Notes: generated from the sequence alone by a model not told the origin. 64,000 nucleotides of DNA from Saprospiraceae bacterium (GCA_022841745.1 JALHQW010000020.1:1-64000), one strand, 5' to 3'; counted from the stretch's first letter, positions 53,399-61,941 are shown. A program made the numbers and translations.

Positions 53399-53434
53399 CC
53401 CGGCAGGCTTCCGGGTCTGCCGGGTTATTTTATT
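53399..53434 (+). terminator. Rho-independent terminator after the small T9SS gene
   Basis: CCCGGCAG (53399-53406) and CTGCCGGG (53417-53424), 10-nt loop, followed by TTATTTTATT. It comes 15 bp after the stop codon and 9 bp before the next gene. Confidence 0.8.
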
Positions 53435-53442
53435 GTGGGCAA

Positions 53443-53868
53443 ATGCGCGTGATTTCTGCCTTTTTCATGGTCATGCTGTTGCTGTTGCCCATCCTGCTGC
53501 GGCTGGGGCTGCTCGGCCATTACCAGTTGAACAGGGCGGAAATCACCCGGCTGCACTGCATCAACCGGGACAAGCCAGCGATGCACTGCAAGGGCAAGTG
53601 CTATTTGCGGTCACAGTTGGAGAAGGCACAGCGGGAACAGGAAAGCATGGAGGGTATTTTTGCCGGATGGGACAAATGGGAGGAATGGTTGCCAATGACC
53701 GAGTTCAACTGGCAACCCTGCCAGCCGACGGAACGGGGGGATAGGGCCGAAACTTCCCACCACACCATGCAAGGCTTGGGCTTCCGGTCTGGCGTGTTCC
53801 GACCGCCGCCATTGGCGGGCAGCAGCGAACGGTTATCCCTTCACGGGAAAACCATGAACACGACCTGA
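53443..53868 (+). CDS. Small membrane-anchored protein with conserved CINRDKPAMHCKGKC segment
   Basis: 141 aa. N-terminal TM or signal helix (ISAFFMVMLLLLPILLRLGLL), then HCINRDKPAMHCKGKCYLRSQL with Cys39, Cys49 and Cys53 and two His: a strong metal-binding candidate. This element is recurrent in Bacteroidota but unnamed to my knowledge. The C-terminal half is polar (FNWQPCQPTERGD...). Likely a periplasmic-facing metal-binding protein. Confidence 0.65.
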   Translation: MRVISAFFMVMLLLLPILLRLGLLGHYQLNRAEITRLHCINRDKPAMHCKGKCYLRSQLEKAQREQESMEGIFAGWDKWEEWLPMTEFNWQPCQPTERGDRAETSHHTMQGLGFRSGVFRPPPLAGSSERLSLHGKTMNTT

Positions 53869-53893
53869 TTTGTTGACCAAAATTAATTCAAAC

Positions 53894-54283
53894 ATGAAAT
53901 TCAAGTTTTTCAAGGCTACCGCAACGGTAGCTCTCAGCATAGCCGTCTTCGTGGTGGCAATGGCAACCACCTCCTGCAAGGACGACGACGGAAAACCAAA
54001 AGTAGACTGCTCGACCGTCACCGGGGCGACGTTCACCAGCAACAGCGGCAAGATTGCCACCCTCCTCGAAAGCAAGTGCGCCACAGCCGGTTGCCATGCC
54101 ACGGGCGGGGCAGGCGCCGAGCATTGGGAGTGGTCAACGGACTACGATACCGTGAAGGAGCATTTCGGGCACATGCTCGAAGCAGTGGAAGCTGGCACGA
54201 TGCCGGAGGAAGGGTCGACCGAACTGACGGACGAGGAAATGGACCAACTGCTCTGCTGGCAGGAGGCAGGCTTCCCGGAATAA
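53894..54283 (+). CDS. Small lipoprotein with CX4CH haem-like motif
   Basis: 129 aa from ATG 53894. Lipoprotein signal AMATTSC. IATLLESKCATAGCHATGG contains a Cys-X4-Cys-His, which can bind haem c in some cytochromes and is common in Bacteroidota cytochrome-like domains; a Met or His downstream (GHMLEAVEAGTMP) may be the other ligand. C-terminal DQLLCWQEAGFPE is like the end of cytochrome c domains. Probably a small periplasmic monohaem cytochrome. Confidence 0.65.
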   Translation: MKFKFFKATATVALSIAVFVVAMATTSCKDDDGKPKVDCSTVTGATFTSNSGKIATLLESKCATAGCHATGGAGAEHWEWSTDYDTVKEHFGHMLEAVEAGTMPEEGSTELTDEEMDQLLCWQEAGFPE

Positions 54284-54382
54284 ATTGGATTGCGTTAGTG
54301 CTTTCAAGTGCAGCGGCTGGCCCCCTACTCGTAAATGGCTATTCAATGGGTAGCCGCCGCTGCCTTCTTAAATCAACACGAC

Positions 54383-54802
54383 ATGGAAAAGGCAAACATC
54401 AAATCAATGAAATGGTCAATGTTGCTCGGTACGGCAACCCTGTTGTGCCTGGCCGCTTGCGACGACGACTGCCCACAGGTGGACACGCAATCGCCCCGCC
54501 TCACGGTCACGTCGCCACAGGAGGGGCAGGCGTACAAGAACGGCGACACCATCCGCATTGAGGCGAGCGTGACCGACAACGAACTCCTGCACGAGTATAT
54601 CTGGGGCATCCGGGACGATACTTCGGGGGTGGTCGTGCCGGACACCATCGCCTATGCCCACGACAAAATGGAACACTCGTTCAACGGGTTTTACGTCGTC
54701 AGCGGGGTGACCACAGCCGCCCTCTGGACGGTGACGGTACATGCAGACGACGAGGAGCACAATTCGGACGAAAAAAAGGTGAGCATCGTGGTGAGCCAGT
54801 AG
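54383..54802 (+). CDS. Small lipoprotein with DUF4625-like domain
   Basis: 139 aa from ATG 54383. Lipoprotein signal LLCLAAC. Mature part: DTQSPRLTVTSPQEGQAYKNGDTIRIEASVTDNELLHEYIWGIRDD, then WTVTVHADDEEHNSDEKKVSIVV; a single Ig-like (DUF4625) domain, seen in Bacteroidota lipoproteins next to TonB receptors or metal genes. Function unknown. Follows the cytochrome-like lipoprotein by 99 bp. Confidence 0.7.
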   Translation: MEKANIKSMKWSMLLGTATLLCLAACDDDCPQVDTQSPRLTVTSPQEGQAYKNGDTIRIEASVTDNELLHEYIWGIRDDTSGVVVPDTIAYAHDKMEHSFNGFYVVSGVTTAALWTVTVHADDEEHNSDEKKVSIVVSQ

Positions 54803-54862
54803 TGGCAAACCTGCAACGGTAGAGTTCCAAGAATAGGTTTTTTGGGGTTAATTAAGCTGGCA

Positions 54863-54900
54863 AGCGGCGGCGCTCCTCCCCCTCCGAGGGCGCTGCCGCT
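54863..54900. repeat. GC-rich hairpin in the intergenic region before the Crp/Fnr gene
   Basis: AGCGGCGGCGC and GGCGCTGCCGCT pair with one mismatch across 54863-54900, with an ~14-nt loop. Together with the terminator-like hairpin at 54954 it makes the 205-bp gap structured. Confidence 0.45.
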
Positions 54901-54953
54901 CCTTTGCTCCCCACGATGGGCACAGACAGGTTTTTCTTCTTTATAGGATGGCG

Positions 54954-54997
54954 GCGGCCACGGCAGGGCTGAGGGATGGGTGGCCGCTGTTTTTTTG
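54954..54997 (+). terminator. Terminator or attenuator immediately before the Crp/Fnr gene
   Basis: GCGGCCAC (54954-54961) and GTGGCCGC (54980-54987) pair perfectly, followed by TGTTTTTTTG. The T-tract ends 10 bp before the ATG at 55008, so either the regulator's promoter overlaps the hairpin or the hairpin attenuates its transcription. Confidence 0.7.
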
Positions 54998-55007
54998 ATT
55001 TACGATT

Positions 55008-55676
55008 ATGACGGACGAAACGATAAAGCAACTCGACATCTGGGACTGGCTGACAAAAGTGGAGCGGAAGCTGCTGTCGGCGGCGGCAAGCGTGGAAACC
55101 GTGCCGAGGGGCAAGGTGCTGTTCCACGAAGGGGAAAAGGGCGACCGGGTGGGGCTGCTCGCAGTGGGAAAGCTGCTGCTGGTGCAGCCCGTCGCCGGGC
55201 ACGAGGATGTGGTGCTGCACGTAGTGCGCCCCGGCGAGGTGTTCGGGGAAACGCTGCTGGCGGAGGCCTCCCCCGTTTACGAGTACCGGGCGGAAACTGC
55301 AACGGAAAGCACGGTCGTGTTCGTGCCACTGCCCCTGTTTTCGGACATTGCCCAGCAGAACCCACTCGCCGCCTTCCAGCTTCTACGCTTGGCGATGCAG
55401 CGACGGCAGGTGGCGGAGCGCCGTCTGCTCGACGTGCGCTACCAAACGGTCGAGTTCCGCATCAGGAAGCTGCTCCGGGAAATCATGGAAACTGAGGGCA
55501 GGTTGTTGAAGAACGGCGAGGTAGAACTGCCAATGAGGCTGCCGCACCGATTGGTGGCACAATTGTGCGTCACGTCGAGGCAGAGCGTGACTATCCATTT
55601 GCTCGATCTGAAAAAACAAGGCATCCTCCGGTACAACCACTACCACATGGTGGTTCGGCAGCCGGGGATGTTGTGA
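55008..55676 (+). CDS. Crp/Fnr-family transcriptional regulator
   Basis: 222 aa. cNMP-binding domain (VPRGKVLFHEGEKGDRVGLLAVGK...HVVRPGEVFGETLL), dimer helix (LRLAMQRRQVAERRLLDVRYQTVEFRIRKLL) and a winged HTH (LPHRLVAQLCVTSRQSVTIHLLDLKKQGILRYN). Paralogue of the interrupted gene at 6901. No Cys cluster for an iron-sulfur centre, so probably effector- or haem-dependent rather than FNR proper. It is directly upstream of the redox operon at 55760 and may control it through the palindrome at 55689. Confidence 0.85.
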   Translation: MTDETIKQLDIWDWLTKVERKLLSAAASVETVPRGKVLFHEGEKGDRVGLLAVGKLLLVQPVAGHEDVVLHVVRPGEVFGETLLAEASPVYEYRAETATESTVVFVPLPLFSDIAQQNPLAAFQLLRLAMQRRQVAERRLLDVRYQTVEFRIRKLLREIMETEGRLLKNGEVELPMRLPHRLVAQLCVTSRQSVTIHLLDLKKQGILRYNHYHMVVRQPGML

Positions 55677-55688
55677 GTGGCGACTAAA

Positions 55689-55704
55689 TTTAGACTTATC
55701 TAAA
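55689..55704. promoter_or_regulatory. Operator-like palindrome upstream of the DUF1111 operon
   Basis: TTTAGA (55689-55694) and TCTAAA (55699-55704) are perfect inverted repeats around CTTA. It lies 56 bp before the DUF1111 start and 27 bp before the -7 element, a good place for a Crp/Fnr-type activator. Confidence 0.5.
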
Positions 55705-55730
55705 AATATCATTAGGGCAGTAAAATAATT

Positions 55731-55738
55731 CATCTTTG
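55731..55738 (+). promoter_or_regulatory. -7 promoter-like element upstream of the DUF1111 operon
   Basis: CATCTTTG (7 of 8 to TAnnTTTG) at 55731-55738 is 21 bp before the ATG. No -33 TTG at the proper distance, as expected for an activator-dependent promoter. Confidence 0.4.
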
Positions 55739-55759
55739 CATGACCAAACTTTTTGTCTC

Positions 55760-56962
55760 ATGTCAACACCATTGCCATACAAACTCCCCATCGTCCTATT
55801 TGCGCTTGCCACGCTGGGTGCTTGCGAGAAGGTGCTGCCCCCGTCACCCGCCGAAAACGAGTTGCTCGACGGCCCGGTAGCTGGCCTGAGCGGTGAGGAG
55901 CATTTACAGTTCCTAAACGGCGACATCGCCTTCAACGACGAGGTTTTCACCCCTGAAACAGGACTGGGGCCTCGCTTCGTGGCCACCTCCTGTGGCAGTT
56001 GCCATGCCGGGGACGGTAAGGGGACGCCGTTCACCACGCTCACCCGCTTCGGGCAAACGGACTCGACGGGCAACCAATACCTCCACCTCGGAGCGCCGCA
56101 ACTGCAGCACCGTTCAATTGCAGGCTACCTGCCAGAACAACTGCCACCCGGAGCAACTTTCACCATGCTCACGCCGCCTGCCAACACGGGGCTTGGCTTC
56201 CTGGATTTTGTGGAGGATGCCGACATCTTGGCGATGGCGGACGAAAACGACAGCGATGGCGACGGGATTTCGGGCGTCCCGAACTGGGTGAACCTGCGGG
56301 GTTACGTGCAACCCAGAACCAACGCCATCTCCATAAACGGCAAGCACATCGGGCGCTTCGGCAAAAAAGCAGGCACCTACGACCTGCTGCAGCAAACGGC
56401 GACCGCCTACAATCAGGACATCGGCATTGCCTCCACTTACGAACCTTACGACACCTACTCCGGCAACGAGATTGACCCCGAAGTGACCAACCAGACCGTG
56501 CTGGATGTGGTGTTCTACCTGCGGACGCTCAAAACGCCCCTGCCCCGCAACATGAACGACCCCGACGTGGCGGCTGGGCGACAGCTTTTTGCCCAAATCA
56601 ACTGCGCCGCCTGCCACCGCCCCGAACTCAAAACGGGTGAAAGCCCCATCCCAGCATTGGCGCACCAAACGTTCTACCCCTACACCGACCTGCTGCTGCA
56701 TGACATGGGCGAGGCGCTGGACGACGGCTACACCGAAGGCTCGGCGACCGCCGCCGAATGGCGCACCCCGCCGCTCTGGGGCTTGGGGCTGTCGCCCAAT
56801 TCGCAGGGGGGGCGCTATTTCCTGCTGCACGACGGCAGGGCGGGGAGCATCGAGGAAGCGATTTTGCTGCACGGCGGCGAAGCCGAAGCCAGCCGGAACC
56901 AATACCAGTCCCTCAGCGACGGTGATAAACAAAAACTCCTGATTTTTCTGGAAAACCTTTGA
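55760..56962 (+). CDS. DUF1111-family di-haem oxidoreductase lipoprotein
   Basis: 400 aa from ATG 55760. Lipoprotein signal (LFALATLGAC, Cys22). Two haem sites CGSCH (78-82) and CAACH (282-286). DUF1111 signature parts: GLGPRFVATSCGSCH, RFGQTDSTGN, DENDSDGDGISGVPNWVNL and RTPPLWGLGLS...YFLLHDGRAGSIEEAILLHGGEA (in parts). Such proteins are thiol- or alkyl-hydroperoxide- or peroxidase-like redox enzymes in the periplasm. The following Rieske protein starts 2 bp after its stop, so they form an operon. Confidence 0.85.
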   Translation: MSTPLPYKLPIVLFALATLGACEKVLPPSPAENELLDGPVAGLSGEEHLQFLNGDIAFNDEVFTPETGLGPRFVATSCGSCHAGDGKGTPFTTLTRFGQTDSTGNQYLHLGAPQLQHRSIAGYLPEQLPPGATFTMLTPPANTGLGFLDFVEDADILAMADENDSDGDGISGVPNWVNLRGYVQPRTNAISINGKHIGRFGKKAGTYDLLQQTATAYNQDIGIASTYEPYDTYSGNEIDPEVTNQTVLDVVFYLRTLKTPLPRNMNDPDVAAGRQLFAQINCAACHRPELKTGESPIPALAHQTFYPYTDLLLHDMGEALDDGYTEGSATAAEWRTPPLWGLGLSPNSQGGRYFLLHDGRAGSIEEAILLHGGEAEASRNQYQSLSDGDKQKLLIFLENL

Positions 56963-56964
56963 CG

Positions 56965-57405
56965 ATGGAGCGACGAGAATTTTTGAAACATTCCTGCCTC
57001 GCCTGCCTTGCTGCCGGGGTTTCGGGCGTCATTTTACAGGGATGCGGCTCGGTGCATTGGGCGGCGGGCAGCGTAGAAAACGATACCGTCGCATTGCGGA
57101 AGGCGGAATTTGCCTACCTCAAAAAAGGCGAGCCAGCCGTCCGGCAATGGGTGCTGTTGAAGACCGAAGCACTGCCCTTACCCATCGGCGTTTTCCGGTC
57201 GGGCGAGGACGAGTACGCCGCCACCTACCTCGAATGTACGCACCAGCAGTGCGAACTGGCACCCGAAGGCGACCACCTGCAATGCCCCTGCCACGGCTCG
57301 GAGTTTTCCGGCACAGGGAAATTGCAACGGGGCCCCGCCGAAGCCGATTTGAAGCGGTTCGGCGTCACGACCGACGAAGACCATATTTATATCCTGCTGA
57401 AATGA
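56965..57405 (+). CDS. Rieske [2Fe-2S] protein with Tat-type signal
   Basis: 146 aa from ATG 56965. RREFLKHSCLACLAAGVSG is a twin-arginine signal, ending in a lipobox-like LQGC. Cluster ligands: Cys91-Thr-His93 (CTHQQC) and Cys107-Pro-Cys109-His110 (CPCHGS); Cys96 and Cys109 may form the stabilising disulfide. Length fits a stand-alone Rieske domain. It may pass electrons to the di-haem lipoprotein upstream; a bc1-like complex is not visible. The porin gene overlaps the stop by 4 bp. Confidence 0.9.
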   Translation: MERREFLKHSCLACLAAGVSGVILQGCGSVHWAAGSVENDTVALRKAEFAYLKKGEPAVRQWVLLKTEALPLPIGVFRSGEDEYAATYLECTHQQCELAPEGDHLQCPCHGSEFSGTGKLQRGPAEADLKRFGVTTDEDHIYILLK

Positions 57406-58637
57406 AAAAAATCCTGACCACCCTCCTCGGCTTTTCCCTGCTGTGCGCTGCCCCCGTTTTTTCACAGCCTGACAGTTCGGCATGGCTCAAAAGGACGGCT
57501 TCCGATACCTCGAAATCCCAACTCAACATGGACGCTGTCTATAACCGTCCCTTTTTGCAGGCGGGCAAGACGCCCGTAGCCGTCGGAGGCTACGTGGAAA
57601 CGAAGGCGGAGTACCTGCGTACAGACGGCATCTCGGAAGGGTTCGGGTTCCAGATGCAGCGCACCACGCTGTTCCTGTCCTCGTCGCTGCACCGGAAAAT
57701 CAAGTTCCTGACCGAAATCGAGTTCGAGGAGGGCACACGGGAAATCAACATCGAGTTCGCCTCGCTCGACCTGCAGTTCGACCCGCTGTTCAACCTTCGG
57801 AGCGGCATCGTGATGAACCCCATCGGGGCGTTCAACCAAAACCACGACGGACCGAAATGGGAGTTCAACGACCGCCCCATCGCCGCCACCCAACTCCTGC
57901 CCGCCACCTTCAGCAACGTGGGCATGGGTGTTTGGGGCAAACACGCCCGCCGGGGCTGGGTCTTTGCCTACGAGGCTTACCTGACCAACGGTTTCGACGA
58001 CCGCATCATCGCCAACGGGGAGAACAAGACCTTCCTGCCAGCCGCCAAACCGAACCCCGCCCGTTTCGAGGAGAGCTTCAACGGCGTGCCGCTTTTTACG
58101 GGCAAAATTGCCGTCCGCAACCGACGTTGGGGCGAAATCGGTTTTTCGACCATGCAGGGCGTTTACAACAAGTTTGAGGAGGACGGCTTGCGGCTCGACC
58201 AGAAAAGGGCGGTGCGGGCATGGGCAATTGACTTCAATGCCACCCTGCCCAAACTTGGAACCACCCTCAACGGCGAGTGGGCCTGGGTGTCGGTGGACGT
58301 GCCGGAGACCTACTCCCAACAGTTCGGCGACAGGCAGCGGGGCGGCTTCCTCGACATCGTGCAGCCCGTGCTGAAGCGCAAGATGCTGGGCTTCGACAAC
58401 GCCGTGCTCAACCTCTCTTTACGCTTGGAGTACGTGGACTGGAACCTGGGGAAGTTCCGGGAAACGAAAGGGAACATCGCCGACCACATCTGGGCGGTGG
58501 TGCCTGCCGTCAGTTTCCGCCCCACTGCCCAAACGGTGCTCCGCTTCAATTACCGCTACCTCGCCCAGACCGATATTTTGGGAAACCCGCCCGCTTTAAC
58601 GGGAGGTTTTCAGGTGGGGGTGGCGAGTTATTTTTAG
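57402..58637 (+). CDS. Porin-like outer-membrane beta-barrel protein
   Basis: 411 aa. Start overlaps the Rieske stop (ATGA). Signal peptide (LLGFSLLCAAPVFSQ). Repeated amphipathic strands, QMQRTTLFLSSSLHRKIKFLTEIEFEEGTREINIEFASLDLQF in parts, and a final FQVGVASYF with terminal Phe fit a barrel; NPIGAFNQNHDGPKWEFNDRP resembles phosphate-selective-porin-like proteins. The substrate is not known. The operon DUF1111-Rieske-porin is probably for uptake or delivery of an electron-transfer substrate. Confidence 0.8.
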   Translation: MKKILTTLLGFSLLCAAPVFSQPDSSAWLKRTASDTSKSQLNMDAVYNRPFLQAGKTPVAVGGYVETKAEYLRTDGISEGFGFQMQRTTLFLSSSLHRKIKFLTEIEFEEGTREINIEFASLDLQFDPLFNLRSGIVMNPIGAFNQNHDGPKWEFNDRPIAATQLLPATFSNVGMGVWGKHARRGWVFAYEAYLTNGFDDRIIANGENKTFLPAAKPNPARFEESFNGVPLFTGKIAVRNRRWGEIGFSTMQGVYNKFEEDGLRLDQKRAVRAWAIDFNATLPKLGTTLNGEWAWVSVDVPETYSQQFGDRQRGGFLDIVQPVLKRKMLGFDNAVLNLSLRLEYVDWNLGKFRETKGNIADHIWAVVPAVSFRPTAQTVLRFNYRYLAQTDILGNPPALTGGFQVGVASYF

Positions 58638-58669
58638 GATTGCTCTTTAAATTCAAAAAATTAGGAACT

Positions 58670-59761
58670 GTGCAATATCAAATCATAAATAACCTTCTCC
58701 CAAGTAATCGTCATTTGGAAAGAATAAAAACCTTGCTTGAACAGAGTAAGACGGTGATAATTGTTAGCCCATTTTTAATGCCGGATTTCAAGCGTTTTTT
58801 TGAAAATATTGATTTGTGCTCACTTGAAAAAATTGAGATGATTACGACGTTGCCACCAAATTCGGTTGAGCAATTTCCTAAAATCAATTCCTTGATTTCT
58901 CTGCTCGAAACTCCGGGAATAATGGACGGCTCAATTGATTGCACTATCTCAATAAATAATCGGCTGCACGGGAAAATTTACATTTTCAAAATGCCTGAAG
59001 GCGGGATGGCAGCCATTCTTACTTCAGCAAACTTTACTCAAAAAGGGCTTTCCTATAACCACGAATGGGGCGTTGAAATATCCGACCCTGAGATTATAGC
59101 AAACATTGAACAATCAGTTAGAGACAATCAGGAATTTTCAATTCCTGATTTGGAAAGCCTTTACTTGTGCAGGGAAAGGTTGAATGAGTTTTTGGAGGTC
59201 AAGCCAGATTCGATAAAACCAGTTTCTATTGACTTGGATTTGTCGAAATACCTACAGCCTGATAGGTCAATTAAAATAGGCAAATCCGCTACTTACTGGC
59301 TCAAACCTATTGGCGTGACTGGAGACCCTGTGACTCCTGACTGGCCACCATTTGACGCACCAATTTATCCGCTTCACTTTCATTGGAACCCAAGGAGTGT
59401 TAAATTTGGAGACATCATGGTTTGCTATGGAATTGGGGCAGGGAAAGTGCTTTCCATTTATCGGGTAATTTCTGCGCCACAGCAAATAAACCCTGACGAA
59501 TATGATGAAGAATGGATGGAGCGATGGTCATGGTTTGTAGATGGTGAAAACCTTACCCCAAATTATGGAAGGGTATGGTCAAATCACGAACTGTACCTGT
59601 CAAGTTTGAGGAATGATTTTCTCGACAAATTTCCAGAAAAACTAATCACAGGAAATTCTCAAAGCCTTGGGGCTTTGAACTATAAAAAAGACAAATTCAG
59701 GCTTTCGCCTGAGTTCGCCCAATTCATTTTAAACCAAGTTCATTCGCTAAACAATAGCTAA
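58670..59761 (+). CDS. PLD-type nuclease candidate with a PUA/EVE-like C-terminal domain
   Basis: 363 aa from GTG 58670. Residues ~20-160 fit a phospholipase-D-like fold: VIIVSPFLMPDF, a single HxK (LHGKIYIFKM) and AILTSANFTQKGLSYNHEWGVEI (the SAN and E of the HKD box). The C-terminal third contains YWLKPIG, YPLHFHWNPRSVKFGDIMVCYG and GAGKVLSIYRVIS, resembling an EVE/PUA-like base-recognition fold. PLD plus a reader domain recalls BfiI- or NgoFVII-type restriction enzymes. AT-richer than its neighbours and no methyltransferase nearby. Function inferred only. Confidence 0.65.
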   Translation: MQYQIINNLLPSNRHLERIKTLLEQSKTVIIVSPFLMPDFKRFFENIDLCSLEKIEMITTLPPNSVEQFPKINSLISLLETPGIMDGSIDCTISINNRLHGKIYIFKMPEGGMAAILTSANFTQKGLSYNHEWGVEISDPEIIANIEQSVRDNQEFSIPDLESLYLCRERLNEFLEVKPDSIKPVSIDLDLSKYLQPDRSIKIGKSATYWLKPIGVTGDPVTPDWPPFDAPIYPLHFHWNPRSVKFGDIMVCYGIGAGKVLSIYRVISAPQQINPDEYDEEWMERWSWFVDGENLTPNYGRVWSNHELYLSSLRNDFLDKFPEKLITGNSQSLGALNYKKDKFRLSPEFAQFILNQVHSLNNS

Positions 59762-59766
59762 TTCCT

Positions 59767-61827
59767 ATGCTCAACAAAGACCCTCACCACACCCACACCT
59801 ACGACGCACAGGGCAACATGACCTGCTGCTCCCTCGAAGAAAAAGTCTATGCCAAGGCGGGCGCAAAAGCCCTGCTCAATGGGCACGCCGAAGGCGACGG
59901 CCACGACCACGGCGAAGAACACGCCGACGGTGACGGGCACGACCATGCGGGCGGCGGCGAAAGCAACCTGCGCCTGTTCCTGCCCGCCATCATCAGTTTT
60001 GTCCTGCTGATAATTGCCCTCGCCTTCGACAATAGCTGGCTGCCGAAGCCTTCATTTTTCGAGGGTTGGCTGCGGCTCGGCTGGTACATCGCCGCCTACC
60101 TGCCCGTCGGCTTCCCCGTCATCCGGGAGATGTTCGGGGCAATCGGCAAGGGCGAGTTCTTCTCCGAGTTCACGCTCATGTCCATCGCCACCGTCGGCGC
60201 ATTTGCCATCGGCGAGTACCCGGAGGGCGTGGCGGTCATGCTGTTCTACGCCGTCGGCGAGGTGTTCCAGACTATGGCCGTGCGCCGTGCGAAGGGCAAC
60301 ATCAAAGCCCTGCTCGACCAGCGCCCCGACGAGGTGACGCTGCTCGAAAATGGCTCGGCCCGCACCGGCAAAGCCGAGACCGTGCAAATCGGGAGCATCC
60401 TCCAACTGCGCCCCGGCGAGAAGCTGGCGCTCGACGGCGAGCTGCTCTCCGACGCCTCCTCCTTCAACACGGCGGCGCTCACGGGCGAGAGCAAGCCCGA
60501 CACCAAGGCGAAGGGCGACCCCGTGCTGGCGGGCATGATTAACCTCAACACCGTGGCGCAGGTGCGGGTGACGACCGCCTACACGGACAGCAAGCTCTCC
60601 AAAATCCTCGAACTGGTACAAAATGCCACGGCGCAAAAAGCCCCAACGGAACTGTTCATCCGCAAGTTTGCGAAGGTTTACACGCCCATCGTGGTGGTGC
60701 TGGCGGTGCTGATAGTCGCCGTGCCCTACTTCGTGGTGGAAGGCTACCAGTTCCGGGACTGGCTTTACCGGGCGCTGGTGTTCCTCGTCATCTCCTGCCC
60801 CTGCGCACTTGTGATTTCGATTCCACTCGGCTATTTCGGCGGCATAGGGGCGGCGAGCCGCAACGGGATTTTGTTCAAAGGCTCGAACTTCCTCGACATC
60901 ATGGCGACGGTGAAAAACGTGGTGATGGACAAAACGGGCACCATGACCGAGGGCGTGTTTAAGGTGCAGGAGGTGAAAATCAACCCCGGCTTTGACGAAA
61001 AAACCGTACTGTCTTGGGTCAATGCGCTGGAAAGCAACAGCACCCACCCCGTGGCGAGCGCCATCCGGCAGCACGTCGGGGAGGTGGACAACTCGTTGAA
61101 ATTCAGTGAGATTGAAGAAGTGGCTGGGCATGGGCTGCGGGCGGTGCTGGGCGGCAAGCCCGTGCTCGTCGGCAATTTTCGGCTGATGGACAAGTTCGGC
61201 ATCGGCTACCCCGCCGAGCTTGCCAGCATCCCACTGACCATCATCGCCGTTGCAGAAAACGGACAGTTCGTAGGCTACCTCACCATCGCCGACGCCATCA
61301 AGGAGGATGCGCAGGCTGCCGTGGACAAACTGCACTCGCTCGGCGTCAAGCTCACCATGTTGAGCGGCGACAAGACGGCGGTGGTGCGCTATGTGGCGGA
61401 CAAGCTCGGCATTGACAATGCCCACGGCGACCTGCTGCCGGAGGACAAAGTGAACAAGGTGCAGGAAATAAAAGCCCGAAACGAAAGCGTCGCCTTCGTC
61501 GGTGACGGCGTGAACGACGCCCCGGTGGTCGCCCTCAGCGATGCGGGCATTGCGATGGGCGGCCTCGGCAGCGACGCCACCATCGAGACCGCCGACGTGG
61601 TGATTCAGGACGACCGCCCCTCGAAAATCCCGCTCGCCATCCAAATCGGCAAGGCGACGAAGCGCATCGTCTGGCAGAACATCACGCTGGCTTTCGTGGT
61701 GAAGGGCATCGTGCTGGTGCTGGGCGCTGGCGGTTTGGCCACGATGTGGGAGGCGGTGTTTGCGGACGTAGGGGTGGCGCTGCTGGCGATTTTGAATGCG
61801 GTGCGGGTGCAGCAGGTGAGGTTTTGA
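59767..61827 (+). CDS. zntA: Zn/Cd/Pb-type (P1B-2) heavy-metal P-type ATPase
   Basis: 686 aa. N-terminus MLNKDPHHTHTYDAQGNMTCC with a CC pair and His/Asp-rich stretch (40-61) replaces an HMA domain. Actuator LTGES (238-242), CPC in ISCPCALVISIPL (Cys344-Pro-Cys346), DKTGT (388-392), STHPVASAI (HP motif) and GDGVNDAPVVALSDAGIAM. The CPC with ISIPLGYFGGIG and the C-terminal TM helix pattern (LVLGAGGLATMWEAVFADVGVALLAILNAVR) are typical of ZntA/CadA. It would export zinc, cadmium or lead from the cytoplasm. Confidence 0.9.
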   Translation: MLNKDPHHTHTYDAQGNMTCCSLEEKVYAKAGAKALLNGHAEGDGHDHGEEHADGDGHDHAGGGESNLRLFLPAIISFVLLIIALAFDNSWLPKPSFFEGWLRLGWYIAAYLPVGFPVIREMFGAIGKGEFFSEFTLMSIATVGAFAIGEYPEGVAVMLFYAVGEVFQTMAVRRAKGNIKALLDQRPDEVTLLENGSARTGKAETVQIGSILQLRPGEKLALDGELLSDASSFNTAALTGESKPDTKAKGDPVLAGMINLNTVAQVRVTTAYTDSKLSKILELVQNATAQKAPTELFIRKFAKVYTPIVVVLAVLIVAVPYFVVEGYQFRDWLYRALVFLVISCPCALVISIPLGYFGGIGAASRNGILFKGSNFLDIMATVKNVVMDKTGTMTEGVFKVQEVKINPGFDEKTVLSWVNALESNSTHPVASAIRQHVGEVDNSLKFSEIEEVAGHGLRAVLGGKPVLVGNFRLMDKFGIGYPAELASIPLTIIAVAENGQFVGYLTIADAIKEDAQAAVDKLHSLGVKLTMLSGDKTAVVRYVADKLGIDNAHGDLLPEDKVNKVQEIKARNESVAFVGDGVNDAPVVALSDAGIAMGGLGSDATIETADVVIQDDRPSKIPLAIQIGKATKRIVWQNITLAFVVKGIVLVLGAGGLATMWEAVFADVGVALLAILNAVRVQQVRF

Positions 61828-61941
61828 AATGAACATTTTGCAAAAATCATCGCTCCCCATGACGCAAGTCATCCTTCACCCCCTTTAATCCCCGCAACTT
61901 CGCAAGAATCAAGGCAAGACGGGTTCGTTAAAAATTTCGCC

